NCBI GenBank assembly: GCA_913061385.1
Contig: CAJXTM010000284.1
Coordinates: forward strand, 1 to 5,859
Direction: 5' to 3'
From: an uncultured Rhodopirellula sp.
Lineage (GTDB): Bacteria > Planctomycetota > Planctomycetia > Pirellulales > Pirellulaceae
Length of the DNA stretch: 5,859 nucleotides
Shown here one piece after another: positions 1 to 5,859 of this stretch. A program made the position numbers and the translations under genes. Position 1 is the stretch's first letter, and each line of letters starts with the position of its first letter. The notes under the pieces were generated by a model that worked only from the letters and a program-made list of their open reading frames with translations, ran no database searches and had not been told where the DNA came from.

Positions 1-47
1 CTACACGTAAGGAGTCGTCGGCAGCGTCAGATGTGTATAAGAGACAG
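1..47 (+). other. Illumina Nextera i5 adapter (non-genomic)
   Basis: Bases 1-6 (CTACAC) match the end of the P5 arm. Bases 7-14 (GTAAGGAG) match the Nextera i5 index I know as S505/N505. Bases 15-28 (TCGTCGGCAGCGTC) are the read-1 arm, and 29-47 (AGATGTGTATAAGAGACAG) are the 19-bp Tn5 mosaic end. The four parts lie in the library order with no gaps, so this is untrimmed adapter at a contig end, not a transposon in the genome. Reverse-strand translation of this stretch gives the familiar contaminant peptide SYTHLTLPTT. Confidence 0.98.
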
Positions 48-192
48 GACCAAGGGTGGTCGTCACCCAGTCAGTCCAACGGGTAAGAGTGCCAAGGGTG
101 GTGCTACTCGCCAGAAGCGTAAAGCAAGTAATAGCTCGATCGTTCGTCGCCGTAAAAGTAAGCGGTACGGGCAGTTGAAGCTTCACAAGTAA
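48..192 (+). CDS. rplB: 50S ribosomal protein L2, 3' end only
   Basis: This is the last 47 codons plus the TAA stop of L2, a universal 23S rRNA-binding protein needed for subunit association and peptidyl transferase centre structure. The frame opens at 49 just after the adapter and reads TKGGRHPVSPTGKSAKGG, then a basic tail with IVRRRKSKRYGQLKLHK. GRHPVSPTGK matches the conserved L2 C-terminal block (GHPVTPWG in E. coli), and the IVRRR segment near the end is also typical. The 5' part, about 230 residues in a normal L2, is missing because genomic sequence begins here. The gene is the usual upstream neighbour of rpsS, 59 nt away. Nothing suggests a true pseudogene: the truncation is a contig edge. 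Confidence 0.95.
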
Positions 193-204
193 CCGATAAT
201 CAGC

Positions 205-221
205 TGGCAGTCTGACTGCCA
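205..221 (+). promoter_or_regulatory. Hairpin in rplB-rpsS spacer
   Basis: TGGCAGT (205-211) and ACTGCCA (215-221) are perfect 7-bp complementary arms around the 3-nt loop CTG; opening the last pair gives a 6-bp stem with a 5-nt loop. It starts 12 nt after the rplB stop and ends 30 nt before the rpsS ATG. No U-tract follows, so it is not an intrinsic terminator. Its role is unknown; RNA processing or a translation-control structure is possible. Confidence 0.5.
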
Positions 222-251
222 CAGGAACCCGTAACTGTCAATTGAAATCTC

Positions 252-521
252 ATGAGCCGAAGTAGCAAGAAAGGCCCATTCGTCGATCCTAAACTGTTTT
301 TCAAAGTGCAAAAGCAGGCGGAGACGGGGCGCAGTGAGCCGATCAAGACGTGGGCCCGTGCCTGCACGATTGTTCCTGAGTTCGTGAATGTCACGTTCAT
401 GGTTCATGATGGTCGGAAACACGTGAAGGTGGCCGTCACCGAAGACATGGTAGGTCATAAGTTGGGCGAGTTTGCTCCCACGCGGACGTTCAAAGGTCAC
501 AGTGGAAAGGGCAAGAAGTAG
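252..521 (+). CDS. rpsS: 30S ribosomal protein S19
   Basis: S19 is a 30S head protein that binds 16S rRNA with S13 and lies near the A site. The 89-residue product is of normal length (E. coli 92). It starts [12 protein letters not shown], matching the conserved SLKKGPF block, and carries [33 protein letters not shown], the diagnostic C-terminal region of the family. The ATG at 252 is chosen because the conserved N-terminus begins there. No Shine-Dalgarno sequence lies at the normal distance: the nearest AGGA is about 25 nt upstream. A hairpin at 205-221 lies in the leader. The stop is TAG and rplV follows after 15 nt, so translation of the two may be coupled. Confidence 0.98.
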   Translation: MSRSSKKGPFVDPKLFFKVQKQAETGRSEPIKTWARACTIVPEFVNVTFMVHDGRKHVKVAVTEDMVGHKLGEFAPTRTFKGHSGKGKK

Positions 522-536
522 TTTCTTGGAAACACA

Positions 537-896
537 ATGACAAGTTTTAACTCAAAACACAAAAATGCACGCATCAGCGCACAGAAAGTACGCCCTTTGG
601 CTGACTTGGTGCGTGGTATGTATGCGGACGAAGCTCTCGATGCCCTCAAGTACCAACCGCAACGCGGTGCACGAATGCTTGAGAAAGTAATCAAGAGTGC
701 TGTCGGAAATGCTCAGCAGCCTGAGCAAAACAGCGGTCGGAGCCACCGGATAGAAGAGTTGGTCTTGACCGAGGTTTGCGTCGACGGAGGACCGATGTTC
801 AAGAGAATACGGCCCCGAGCTCGAGGCAGTGCATTCACAATCAAAAAACGCAGTAGTCACATTCGCGTCGCACTGACGCCAATTGATGAACTGTAA
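537..896 (+). CDS. rplV: 50S ribosomal protein L22
   Basis: L22 is a 23S rRNA-binding protein whose long beta-hairpin lines the peptide exit tunnel, the place of some macrolide-resistance changes. The product has 119 residues (E. coli 110), with a slightly extended N-terminus (MTSFNSKHKNARISAQKVRPLADLVRG). Family blocks visible are ARISAQKVRPLADLVRG (about 11-27), the LEKVIKSAVGNAQ helix (about 48-60), and the hairpin VDGGPMFKRIRPRARGSAFTIKKRSSHI (about 82-109), which keeps the basic tip RPRARG. ATG 537 has a weak GGA at 528-530, 6 nt upstream. The gene sits in its normal place between S19 and S3. Its stop is TAA, 43 nt before the assigned rpsC ATG. Confidence 0.97.
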   Translation: MTSFNSKHKNARISAQKVRPLADLVRGMYADEALDALKYQPQRGARMLEKVIKSAVGNAQQPEQNSGRSHRIEELVLTEVCVDGGPMFKRIRPRARGSAFTIKKRSSHIRVALTPIDEL

Positions 897-939
897 TTCA
901 ATTAACGATTCCACTTACTCATAATTGACTGAGTCCCAG

Positions 940-2005
<1,066 letters not shown>

Positions 2006-2024
2006 TGCGACGGCCGCCCCAAGG

Positions 2025-2046
2025 GTCGTGGTGCATGCACCGCGAC
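2025..2046 (+). promoter_or_regulatory. Hairpin (near-palindrome) in rplP-rpmC spacer
   Basis: The left arm GTCGTGGTG (2025-2033) pairs with the right arm CACCGCGAC (2038-2046) through 9 pairs, one of them a U-G wobble (2029/2042), around the loop CATG. Its centre is the perfect 12-bp palindrome GGTGCATGCACC (2030-2041). There is no U-tract after it, so it is not a standard terminator. It may be a processing site, a protein-binding site or a translation-control structure. Confidence 0.55.
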
Positions 2047-2047
2047 T

Positions 2048-2063
2048 GCCGCAATCCTGTGGC
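2048..2063 (+). promoter_or_regulatory. Second small hairpin in rplP-rpmC spacer
   Basis: GCCGC (2048-2052) can pair with GTGGC (2059-2063), including one G-U wobble, around a 6-nt loop. It stands one base after the larger hairpin at 2025-2046, so the two could stack. On its own this small stem could occur by chance. Confidence 0.3.
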
Positions 2064-2100
2064 TGAATGAATTTTCGGTTCGCAATAAAGACATACAGAC

Positions 2101-2304
2101 ATGAGCAGTAACACTGAACTTCGCGAAATGAGCGACGAGCAACTTGACGCGACCGCCAAAGAGGCGGCGCAGACGTTGTTCCGGCTACGTTTTCAATCCC
2201 AGTCAGAGCGATTGAATACACCAAGCGAAATTAGAAAGAATCGCCGACTGATCGCGAGGATCAAAACGATCCAAAGCGAGCGTCAGAAGGCTGCAAGTAA
2301 ATAA
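2101..2304 (+). CDS. rpmC: 50S ribosomal protein L29
   Basis: L29 is a small two-helix 50S protein near the tunnel exit, next to L23, where trigger factor and SRP dock. The 67-residue product is of normal length (E. coli 63). It has the expected pattern: ELREMSDEQLDATAKEAAQTLFRLRFQSQSERLNTPSEIRKNRRLIARIKTIQSER, matching the family's ELR..s.eEL...l.el..ELF.LRfq...gql.n...i...RR.IARi.T. ATG 2101 is the only sensible start; no Shine-Dalgarno sequence is visible in the AU-rich bases before it. It lies in its usual position between L16 and S17, 39 nt before rpsQ. Confidence 0.95.
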   Translation: MSSNTELREMSDEQLDATAKEAAQTLFRLRFQSQSERLNTPSEIRKNRRLIARIKTIQSERQKAASK

Positions 2305-2343
2305 CATCAATCATTACCTACAGTAGAACTCGGACCTGACTCC

Positions 2344-2739
2344 ATGCCGAAACGCGTTGTTTCCGGAATCGTGACCAGCGACAAGATGAGTAAGACTCGT
2401 CGTGTCGAAATTAACCGTTTGGTCAAGCATCCGAAGTATAAGAAATACATTCGTCGTCGCACCGTTTGTTACGCCCATGATGAGGCTAACGAGTCGGGCA
2501 CTGGCGATCGTGTTGAAATCATCGAATCGGCACCGTTGAGCAAGCTCAAACGTTGGGCGTTGGTTCGTGTGCTTGAGAAAAGTACCGAGGTCGATGTGGC
2601 TGCGTTGCGTGCGGCTCGCAAGGGTGCAACCCAAGCAGAGTCCGAAGCAATTGAGGCTGCTCACGCCGGGGACGAAGCGTCAGGCGACGAGGTTGCGACT
2701 GAGGATGCTGAGACGACTGATGAGACAGCAGGTGAGTGA
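2344..2739 (+). CDS. rpsQ: 30S ribosomal protein S17 with acidic C-terminal extension
   Basis: S17 is a primary 16S rRNA-binding protein of the 30S body. Residues 1-79 form the OB-fold core: KRVVSGIVTSDKMSKTRRVEINRLVKHPKYKKYIRRRTVCYAHDEAN, then GDRVEIIESAPLSKLKRWALVRVLEK, all typical of the family. The full product is 131 residues against about 84 in E. coli. The additional 52 residues (80-131) begin TEVDVAALRAARKG and become strongly acidic: 13 Asp/Glu and no Lys/Arg in residues 97-131, rich in Ala, Thr, Gly and Ser. I expect this tail to be disordered; its function is unknown. The frame is clean and ends in TGA, so it is not a visible frameshift. ATG 2344 has a GGA at 2332-2334, 9 nt upstream. 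Confidence 0.96.
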   Translation: MPKRVVSGIVTSDKMSKTRRVEINRLVKHPKYKKYIRRRTVCYAHDEANESGTGDRVEIIESAPLSKLKRWALVRVLEKSTEVDVAALRAARKGATQAESEAIEAAHAGDEASGDEVATEDAETTDETAGE

Positions 2740-2800
2740 GCCTTCATTGGCTGATCACAACGGAAGTTAGTAAGGGCCTTTCAGGCGACAAGATAAGAAA

Positions 2801-3169
2801 ATGATCCAACAAGAATCTCGACTCGATGTTGCCGACAATACCGGCGCCCGACAAGTCATGTGTATCAAGGTGCTCGGCGGAAGTCGGCGTCGTTTTGCTG
2901 GCTTGGGTGATGTAATTGTATGCAGCGTTAAGAGTGTGATCCCCGGTAGTGAAGTCAAGAAAAAGTCGATTGTGCGTGCGGTTATCGTCCGGACAAAACA
3001 ACCGACACGACGGAATGACGGGAGTTACATCCGGTTCGATAGCAATGCTGTCGTGCTCATTGACAAAGACAAAACGCCTCGTGGCACACGCATCTTCGGT
3101 GCGGTTGCTCGTGAGTTACGTGATCGCAGCTTCATGAAGATTGTGAGTCTGGCCAGCGAGGTCGTTTGA
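2801..3169 (+). CDS. rplN: 50S ribosomal protein L14
   Basis: L14 binds 23S rRNA at the subunit interface, forming bridge contacts with 16S rRNA, and is the target site of the silencing factor RsfS. At 122 residues it has exactly the family's usual length. It opens [44 protein letters not shown] and contains [37 protein letters not shown] and [30 protein letters not shown], all diagnostic. ATG 2801 is the conserved start; the preceding bases (AAGATAAGAAA) hold no clear Shine-Dalgarno site. It is the first gene of the classic spc operon in E. coli, but here no promoter is recognisable in the 61-nt spacer after rpsQ, so it probably continues the S10 transcript. Confidence 0.98.
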   Translation: MIQQESRLDVADNTGARQVMCIKVLGGSRRRFAGLGDVIVCSVKSVIPGSEVKKKSIVRAVIVRTKQPTRRNDGSYIRFDSNAVVLIDKDKTPRGTRIFGAVARELRDRSFMKIVSLASEVV

Positions 3170-3226
3170 CTCACGCTAAGTGAAGTTTACCGTTCGAAAC
3201 CATTCAGTTTGAAGCGAATAGAAGTC

Positions 3227-3574
3227 ATGTTTTTCCGTATTGATGACGAAGTCGTAGTGATCTCCGGGGCTGCAAAGAACCATCGGGGAAAGATTCTCAA
3301 GATCGACCGTAAGAATAATAAGGTCGTTGTTGAAGGAGCTGCGAAGGTTTGGAAGCACGTGCGGCGCAGTCAGAAGAACCCCCAGGGTGGGCGACTTGAA
3401 AAGGAAATGCCGATCAGTGCCAGCAACGTAATGCTGTGGGATCCGACCAGCAGCAAACCTACCAAGGTGGGTGTTCGCTTCTTGGATGACGGTAGTAAAG
3501 AACGTTACTCAAAGGCCAGCGGTGTCAGCCTGGGTAAAATAGCTCCAGCCCGCGAGCGACACGCCAGCAAGTGA
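3227..3574 (+). CDS. rplX: 50S ribosomal protein L24
   Basis: L24 is an early 50S assembly initiator that binds the 5' end of 23S rRNA. From ATG 3227 the protein is 115 residues (E. coli 104). An N-terminal KOW motif is seen at about residues 5-37 (IDDEVVVISGAAKNHRGKILKIDRKNNKVVVEG), followed by KHVRRSQKNPQGGRLEKEMPISASNVMLWDP, the usual L24 block. The reading frame remains open to TTG 3209, but the family normally starts just before the KOW motif, so ATG 3227 is preferred. GAAG at 3221-3224 is too close to be a good Shine-Dalgarno site. It lies 57 nt after rplN and 101 nt before rplE. Confidence 0.95.
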   Translation: MFFRIDDEVVVISGAAKNHRGKILKIDRKNNKVVVEGAAKVWKHVRRSQKNPQGGRLEKEMPISASNVMLWDPTSSKPTKVGVRFLDDGSKERYSKASGVSLGKIAPARERHASK

Positions 3575-3579
3575 GCAGC

Positions 3580-3600
3580 GGCATCCAGTATGCTGGTGCC
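3580..3600 (+). promoter_or_regulatory. Bulged hairpin in rplX-rplE spacer
   Basis: GGCA (3580-3583) and CCAG (3585-3588), separated by a bulged T3584, pair with CTGG (3593-3596) and TGCC (3597-3600) around the loop TATG, giving 8 pairs. It starts just after the rplX stop in the longest spacer of the window (101 nt). No U-tract follows. In E. coli the S8 repressor site for spc mRNA is at the start of rplE, so the position is suggestive, but I see no convincing match to the S8-binding helix of 16S rRNA. Confidence 0.45.
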
Positions 3601-3675
3601 AAGTAGCACGAATCACCCTCCGACAGACCAAAACAACAAAACAGCTGCTAGCAACCGCGAACGCGGAACGAGAAA

Positions 3676-4251
3676 ATGGCCGAATCAAAACCAAGAATGC
3701 AAATCCGATATGAGAACGACGTCCGCAAGACGTTGGCCGAGTTGCACGGGTATGCCAATCAACATCAGATTCCAAGCGTCGATAAGATTACTCTGAATAT
3801 GGGTGTCGGTCAGGCGATTGGAGACAAGAAAGTTCTTGATCTTGCATATGAGTGCATGACGGAGATTTCAGGGCAGAAGCCTGTGATCACCAACGCACGC
3901 AAGTCGATTGCAAACTTCCGACTTCGCGAGGGCATGCCCATCGGGTGCATGGTTACCTTGCGGCGTAAGCGAATGTACGAGTTCCTCGACCGATTAGTAG
4001 CGGTCGTTCTGCCTCGTGTTCGTGACTTTCGCGGCATTAGTCGCAAAGCATTTGATGGACGTGGGAATTACACGCTCGGTTTGACCGAGCAATTGGTGTT
4101 TCCGGAATTGAACCCGGATAAGTTCACTCGCCCCCAGGGCATGAACATCACCATCGTGACGACTGCGAACACGAACGATGAAGCTCGTGACCTGCTGGAG
4201 AAGCTTGGAATGCCTTTCAAGCAGGACGTTAGTAAAAAGGGAGCGGCGTAA
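3676..4251 (+). CDS. rplE: 50S ribosomal protein L5
   Basis: L5 binds 5S rRNA and contacts P-site tRNA and S13 across the subunit bridge. The 191-residue product is slightly longer than E. coli L5 (179), with a short additional N-terminus and a basic C-terminal end (DVSKKGAA). Family blocks: [76 protein letters not shown] (about 33-108), then [34 protein letters not shown] (about 112-145) and [27 protein letters not shown] near the end. ATG 3676 has GGA at 3665-3667 upstream. The CCGCG/CGCGG repeat at 3655-3666 lies across that region. The TAA stop is inside a hairpin at 4243-4266. Confidence 0.98.
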   Translation: MAESKPRMQIRYENDVRKTLAELHGYANQHQIPSVDKITLNMGVGQAIGDKKVLDLAYECMTEISGQKPVITNARKSIANFRLREGMPIGCMVTLRRKRMYEFLDRLVAVVLPRVRDFRGISRKAFDGRGNYTLGLTEQLVFPELNPDKFTRPQGMNITIVTTANTNDEARDLLEKLGMPFKQDVSKKGAA

Positions 4252-4266
4252 GTTGGCTTACGACGC
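4243..4266 (+). promoter_or_regulatory. Hairpin containing the rplE stop codon
   Basis: CGTAAG (4247-4252) pairs perfectly with CTTACG (4257-4262) around the tetraloop TTGG. After one G-A mismatch (4246/4263), GCG (4243-4245) pairs with CGC (4264-4266), giving 9 pairs in all. The rplE TAA (4249-4251) is in the left arm. No U-tract follows, so it is not a canonical terminator. A terminating ribosome would melt it, which could affect coupling or decay. Confidence 0.5.
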
Positions 4267-4310
4267 GACAGAATCTTCCACTTTAAAGCCAAGAAACTGA
4301 AAGTCACCCC

Positions 4311-4496
4311 GTGGCAAGCAAATCGAAGATAGCCAAGGCCAATCGAAAGCCAAAGTTTAGTAGCCGAAAGGAGAACCGCTGCACATTCTGCGGTCGTCCG
4401 CGTTCGGTTTATCGCAAATTCGGTCTTTGCCGGATTTGTTTTCGCGAAAACGCGAATCTTGGGTTGATCCCGGGTGTTCGCAAGGCCAGCTGGTGA
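4311..4496 (+). CDS. rpsN: 30S ribosomal protein S14, zinc-binding type (type Z)
   Basis: S14 completes the 30S head next to S3 and S19. The 61-residue product is the short zinc-binding form: Cys24-x2-Cys27 and Cys40-x2-Cys43 form a zinc ribbon ([25 protein letters not shown]), followed by the typical end [13 protein letters not shown]. The long zinc-free form, as in E. coli, has about 100 residues and lacks these cysteines. The start is GTG 4311: it gives [16 protein letters not shown], fitting the family, and no in-frame ATG is available. No Shine-Dalgarno site is visible. It has the usual place between L5 and S8, with spacers of 59 and 34 nt. Type Z genes are also called rpsZ or rpsN1. Confidence 0.96.
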   Translation: MASKSKIAKANRKPKFSSRKENRCTFCGRPRSVYRKFGLCRICFRENANLGLIPGVRKASW

Positions 4497-4513
4497 GAAT
4501 CGAAAGAGTCGAA

Positions 4514-4519
4514 GGGGAG
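4514..4519 (+). promoter_or_regulatory. Shine-Dalgarno site of rpsH
   Basis: GGGGAG at 4514-4519 is the strongest Shine-Dalgarno match in the window. Its end lies 11 nt before ATG 4531 and 14 nt before ATG 4534, so it favours 4531, though the spacing is a little long. It excludes the upstream GTG at 4474, which lies before the site and inside rpsN. Confidence 0.65.
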
Positions 4520-4530
4520 TAGACAACATT

Positions 4531-4929
4531 ATGATGACCGACCCAATTGCCGACATGCTCACTCGCATCCGTAACGCGGTACGCGTAGAGAAGCCATATG
4601 TCGATATTCCATCCAGTCGCTTCAAACGTGGCATTGCCGACGTTTTGAAACGCGAAGGTTTCATCTGGGACTGGAAGGAAGTGGATGAGGAAAGCCCTAC
4701 ATCCACACTGAGATTAGAACTGAAATATGGGCCCAATGGTGAGCGGGTGATCCAATCGATCAAACGCGTCAGCAAGCCCGGACGTCGCATGTACACCCGT
4801 GGTAAAGAACTCAAGCCAGTGCTTGGTGGGCTGGGAATCAGCATCATCAGTAGCAGTCGAGGCGTGATCAGTGATCGCGAAGCTCGGCGCGAAAACATTG
4901 GTGGAGAGGTGCTTTGCGAAGTCGCCTGA
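4531..4929 (+). CDS. rpsH: 30S ribosomal protein S8
   Basis: S8 is a primary 16S rRNA-binding protein of the 30S body; in E. coli it also represses spc operon translation. From ATG 4531 the product has 132 residues, the normal length (E. coli 130). It begins MMTDPIADMLTRIRNAVRVEKPYVDIPSSRFKRGIADVLKREGFI, the family N-terminal domain. It ends with the RNA-binding C-terminal block GLGISIISSSRGVISDREARRENIGGEVLCEVA, where SSSRG and GGEVLC are hallmarks. ATG 4534 would give the canonical MTDPIADML and cannot be excluded. A good Shine-Dalgarno site (4514-4519) precedes it. The 97-nt spacer after it holds only weak potential stems (such as CGAG/CTCG around TTTT, 4938-4949). Confidence 0.97.
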   Translation: MMTDPIADMLTRIRNAVRVEKPYVDIPSSRFKRGIADVLKREGFIWDWKEVDEESPTSTLRLELKYGPNGERVIQSIKRVSKPGRRMYTRGKELKPVLGGLGISIISSSRGVISDREARRENIGGEVLCEVA

Positions 4930-5026
4930 TGTCGCTTCGAGTTTTCTCGGCATCGTTTGTCTTCACGCGGACCTGTATCCCAGATTTGCCAAGCAAAATA
5001 CTTAGACTGAAATAAAAGCAACTGTT

Positions 5027-5572
5027 ATGAGTCGCATTGGACAAAAACCTGTACCGATCGAGAGTGGCGCGAAAGTTAGCGTCACAGATCGGGTCGTCGA
5101 CGTTGAAGGGCCCAAGGGGAAGCTCAGCTATGAGCATCGTCCTGAGGTGACCGTCAGCATTGACAATGACACCAACGAGGTGGTCATCACACGGGCCGGA
5201 AACGATCGTTCCTCTCGTGAATTTCACGGGCTGACACGTGCTCTCATTGCCAACATGGTGGTGGGAGTGACGAAAGGCTACGAGAAGAAGTTGGAGATCG
5301 TTGGCGTTGGATACATCGCAGCAATTCAGGGCGATGTCCTGCAGCTACGAGTTGGGTACGCTAACGAGCTTCACCAGACGATCCCCAAGACACTGAACGT
5401 CACTTGTCCAGACCAGACGCACATCGTTGTGCAGGGCTGTGATAAGCAGCAGGTTGGTCAGTTTGCGGCCGAAGTACGGTCGCTCCGAAAACCTGAGCCC
5501 TACAAGGGTAAAGGAATTCGTTATGCAGGTGAACAGGTCAAAATCAAGCCTGGTAAGTCCGCAACCAAATAG
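5027..5572 (+). CDS. rplF: 50S ribosomal protein L6
   Basis: L6 binds 23S rRNA helix 97 near the sarcin-ricin loop and GTPase factor site. The 181-residue product is of normal length (E. coli 177) and shows the two repeated L6 domains. The first opens MSRIGQKPVPIESGAKVSVTDRVVDVEGPKGKLSY and runs to SREFHGLTRALIANMVVGVTKGYEKKLEIVGVGY, the standard junction. The second ends with the signature EVRSLRKPEPYKGKGIRYAGEQVKIKPGK. ATG 5027 is the conserved start; the upstream bases (AAATAAAAGCAACTGTT) are A-rich with no Shine-Dalgarno site. rpsH lies 97 nt upstream and rplR 63 nt downstream. Confidence 0.98.
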   Translation: MSRIGQKPVPIESGAKVSVTDRVVDVEGPKGKLSYEHRPEVTVSIDNDTNEVVITRAGNDRSSREFHGLTRALIANMVVGVTKGYEKKLEIVGVGYIAAIQGDVLQLRVGYANELHQTIPKTLNVTCPDQTHIVVQGCDKQQVGQFAAEVRSLRKPEPYKGKGIRYAGEQVKIKPGKSATK

Positions 5573-5586
5573 AATCATACCTAGAA

Positions 5587-5610
5587 ATACAGCCTGTTCG
5601 AACGCTGTGT
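5587..5610 (+). promoter_or_regulatory. Possible hairpin in rplF-rplR spacer
   Basis: ATACAGC (5587-5593, read as A-T-A-C-A-G-C) can pair with GCTGTGT (5604-5610), with one U-G wobble, around a 10-nt loop that includes the palindrome GTTCGAAC. There is no U-tract. The loop is large and the stem moderate, so this is weaker than the other spacer hairpins. Confidence 0.3.
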
Positions 5611-5635
5611 CGAAACTGGCTCGAGTGGTAATCAG

Positions 5636-5859
5636 ATGGATAAGAACAAGAAACTTCAACATAAACGACTGCGTCGCCGCCAGCATGTGCGTAACAAGCT
5701 GCGAGGTTCCGCGGAACAACCCCGGATGTGTGTCAATCGCACCCTGAAGCATTTCAGCTGTCAGGTGGTTGACGATCTTTCTGGGAAAACACTTATCAGT
5801 GCCAGCACGCGTGACAAATCCGTTCGTGCGGATGTCAGCGGCGGGGGTAACTGCGATGC
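5636..5859 (+). CDS. rplR: 50S ribosomal protein L18, 5' part
   Basis: L18 binds 5S rRNA and, with L5, brings it into the 50S central protuberance. ATG 5636 opens a frame with no stop to the window end: 74 complete codons plus 2 nt, of a protein usually near 120 residues. It reads MDKNKKLQHKRLRRRQHVRNKLRGSAEQPRMCVNRTLKHFSCQVVDDLSGKTLISASTRDKSVRAD, then GGGNCDA. The basic N-terminus, the R.RV..K..G....PR..V.RS..H...Q..DD..G.TL..AST pattern and the glycine-rich segment before the C-terminal helix are typical. It is in its expected place after L6. A GAG at 5623-5625 is the only weak Shine-Dalgarno candidate. The gene is cut by the window, not broken. Confidence 0.95.
   Translation, partial: MDKNKKLQHKRLRRRQHVRNKLRGSAEQPRMCVNRTLKHFSCQVVDDLSGKTLISASTRDKSVRADVSGGGNCD

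Noticed and set aside
29..47. Tn5 mosaic end as a sign of a transposon
   Set aside because: It is joined to the index and P5 arm, so it comes from library preparation, not from a Tn5 insertion.
1..222. A 73-codon - strand frame at the left end
   Set aside because: It is antisense to rplB and its C-terminal part is translated Nextera adapter.
899..927. Inverted repeat CAATTA (899-904) / TAATTG (922-927) in the rplV-rpsC spacer
   Set aside because: Six AT-rich pairs with a 17-nt loop are weak and easily arise by chance.
925..939. TTG start five codons upstream for rpsC
   Set aside because: S3 proteins start at MGQKVNP, which is ATG 940; the added MTESQ is not a family feature.
3209..3226. 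TTG start six codons upstream for rplX
   Set aside because: ATG 3227 fits the usual L24 N-terminus just before the KOW motif.
3580..3600. Similarity of this hairpin to the S8-binding helix of 16S rRNA
   Set aside because: A short resemblance (GCAUC and CUGG) exists, but in 16S these bases are on one strand of the helix, while here they pair with each other; I could not build the same core.
4474..4530. GTG start for rpsH inside rpsN
   Set aside because: It adds 19 residues absent from S8, and the strong Shine-Dalgarno site at 4514-4519 lies downstream of it and points to ATG 4531.
4917..4949. Terminator-like sequence after rpsH (CGAAG/CTTCG, then TTTT)
   Set aside because: The stem has 5 pairs with a 13-nt loop, the four T lie in a competing small stem, and essential genes of the same operon follow directly.
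4068..5021. A 317-codon open frame on the - strand, the longest open frame in the window
   Set aside because: It lies opposite the end of rplE, all of rpsN and rpsH, and the rpsH-rplF spacer. The + strand genes match conserved families over their whole length, while this product has low-complexity Ser/Arg/Leu-rich content and no domain I recognise. It is a chance antisense frame.
5427..5747. A 106-codon + strand frame across the rplF end and rplR start
   Set aside because: It is out of frame with both L6 and L18, which are clearly coding, and shows no known domain.

Overview
The window is a 14-gene stretch of a bacterial S10-spc ribosomal protein operon, all on the + strand, in the canonical order: rplB (3' end), rpsS, rplV, rpsC, rplP, rpmC, rpsQ, rplN, rplX, rplE, rpsN, rpsH, rplF, rplR (5' part). 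Every gene encodes a recognisable ribosomal protein. There is no mobile element, tRNA, rRNA or CRISPR array, and I found no new biological system.

Bases 1-47 are not genomic. They are an Illumina Nextera i5-side adapter: the end of the P5 arm, an 8-base index, the read-1 arm and the 19-bp Tn5 mosaic end. Genomic sequence starts at about 48, inside rplB, so the left edge is very likely an untrimmed contig end. The right edge cuts rplR after 74 codons.

The organism is a bacterium. The protein sequences (notably L16, L24 and S8) and the weak use of Shine-Dalgarno sites look like Planctomycetes, perhaps the Pirellulaceae. That is recalled resemblance, not a search result.

Layout: 48-2304 is the S10-operon part (L2, S19, L22, S3, L16, L29), continuing through S17 to 2739. 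From 2801 the spc-type genes follow (L14, L24, L5, S14, S8, L6, L18). No terminator or clear promoter divides the two blocks, so they probably form one transcript. Most genes are separated by 34-101 nt spacers. The exceptions are rpsS-rplV (15 nt) and rpsC/rplP, which overlap by 62 nt.

Points worth a second look are the adapter, the rpsC/rplP overlap, an acidic C-terminal extension on S17, and a set of intergenic RNA hairpins without U-tracts. The hairpins lie in the rplB-rpsS, rplP-rpmC, rplX-rplE, rplE-rpsN and rplF-rplR spacers and could be processing, coupling or autoregulatory elements. The products assemble into both subunits: S3, S14 and S19 in the 30S head, S8 and S17 in the 30S body; L2, L14, L16, L22, L24, L29 and L6 in the 50S; L5 and L18 on 5S rRNA.
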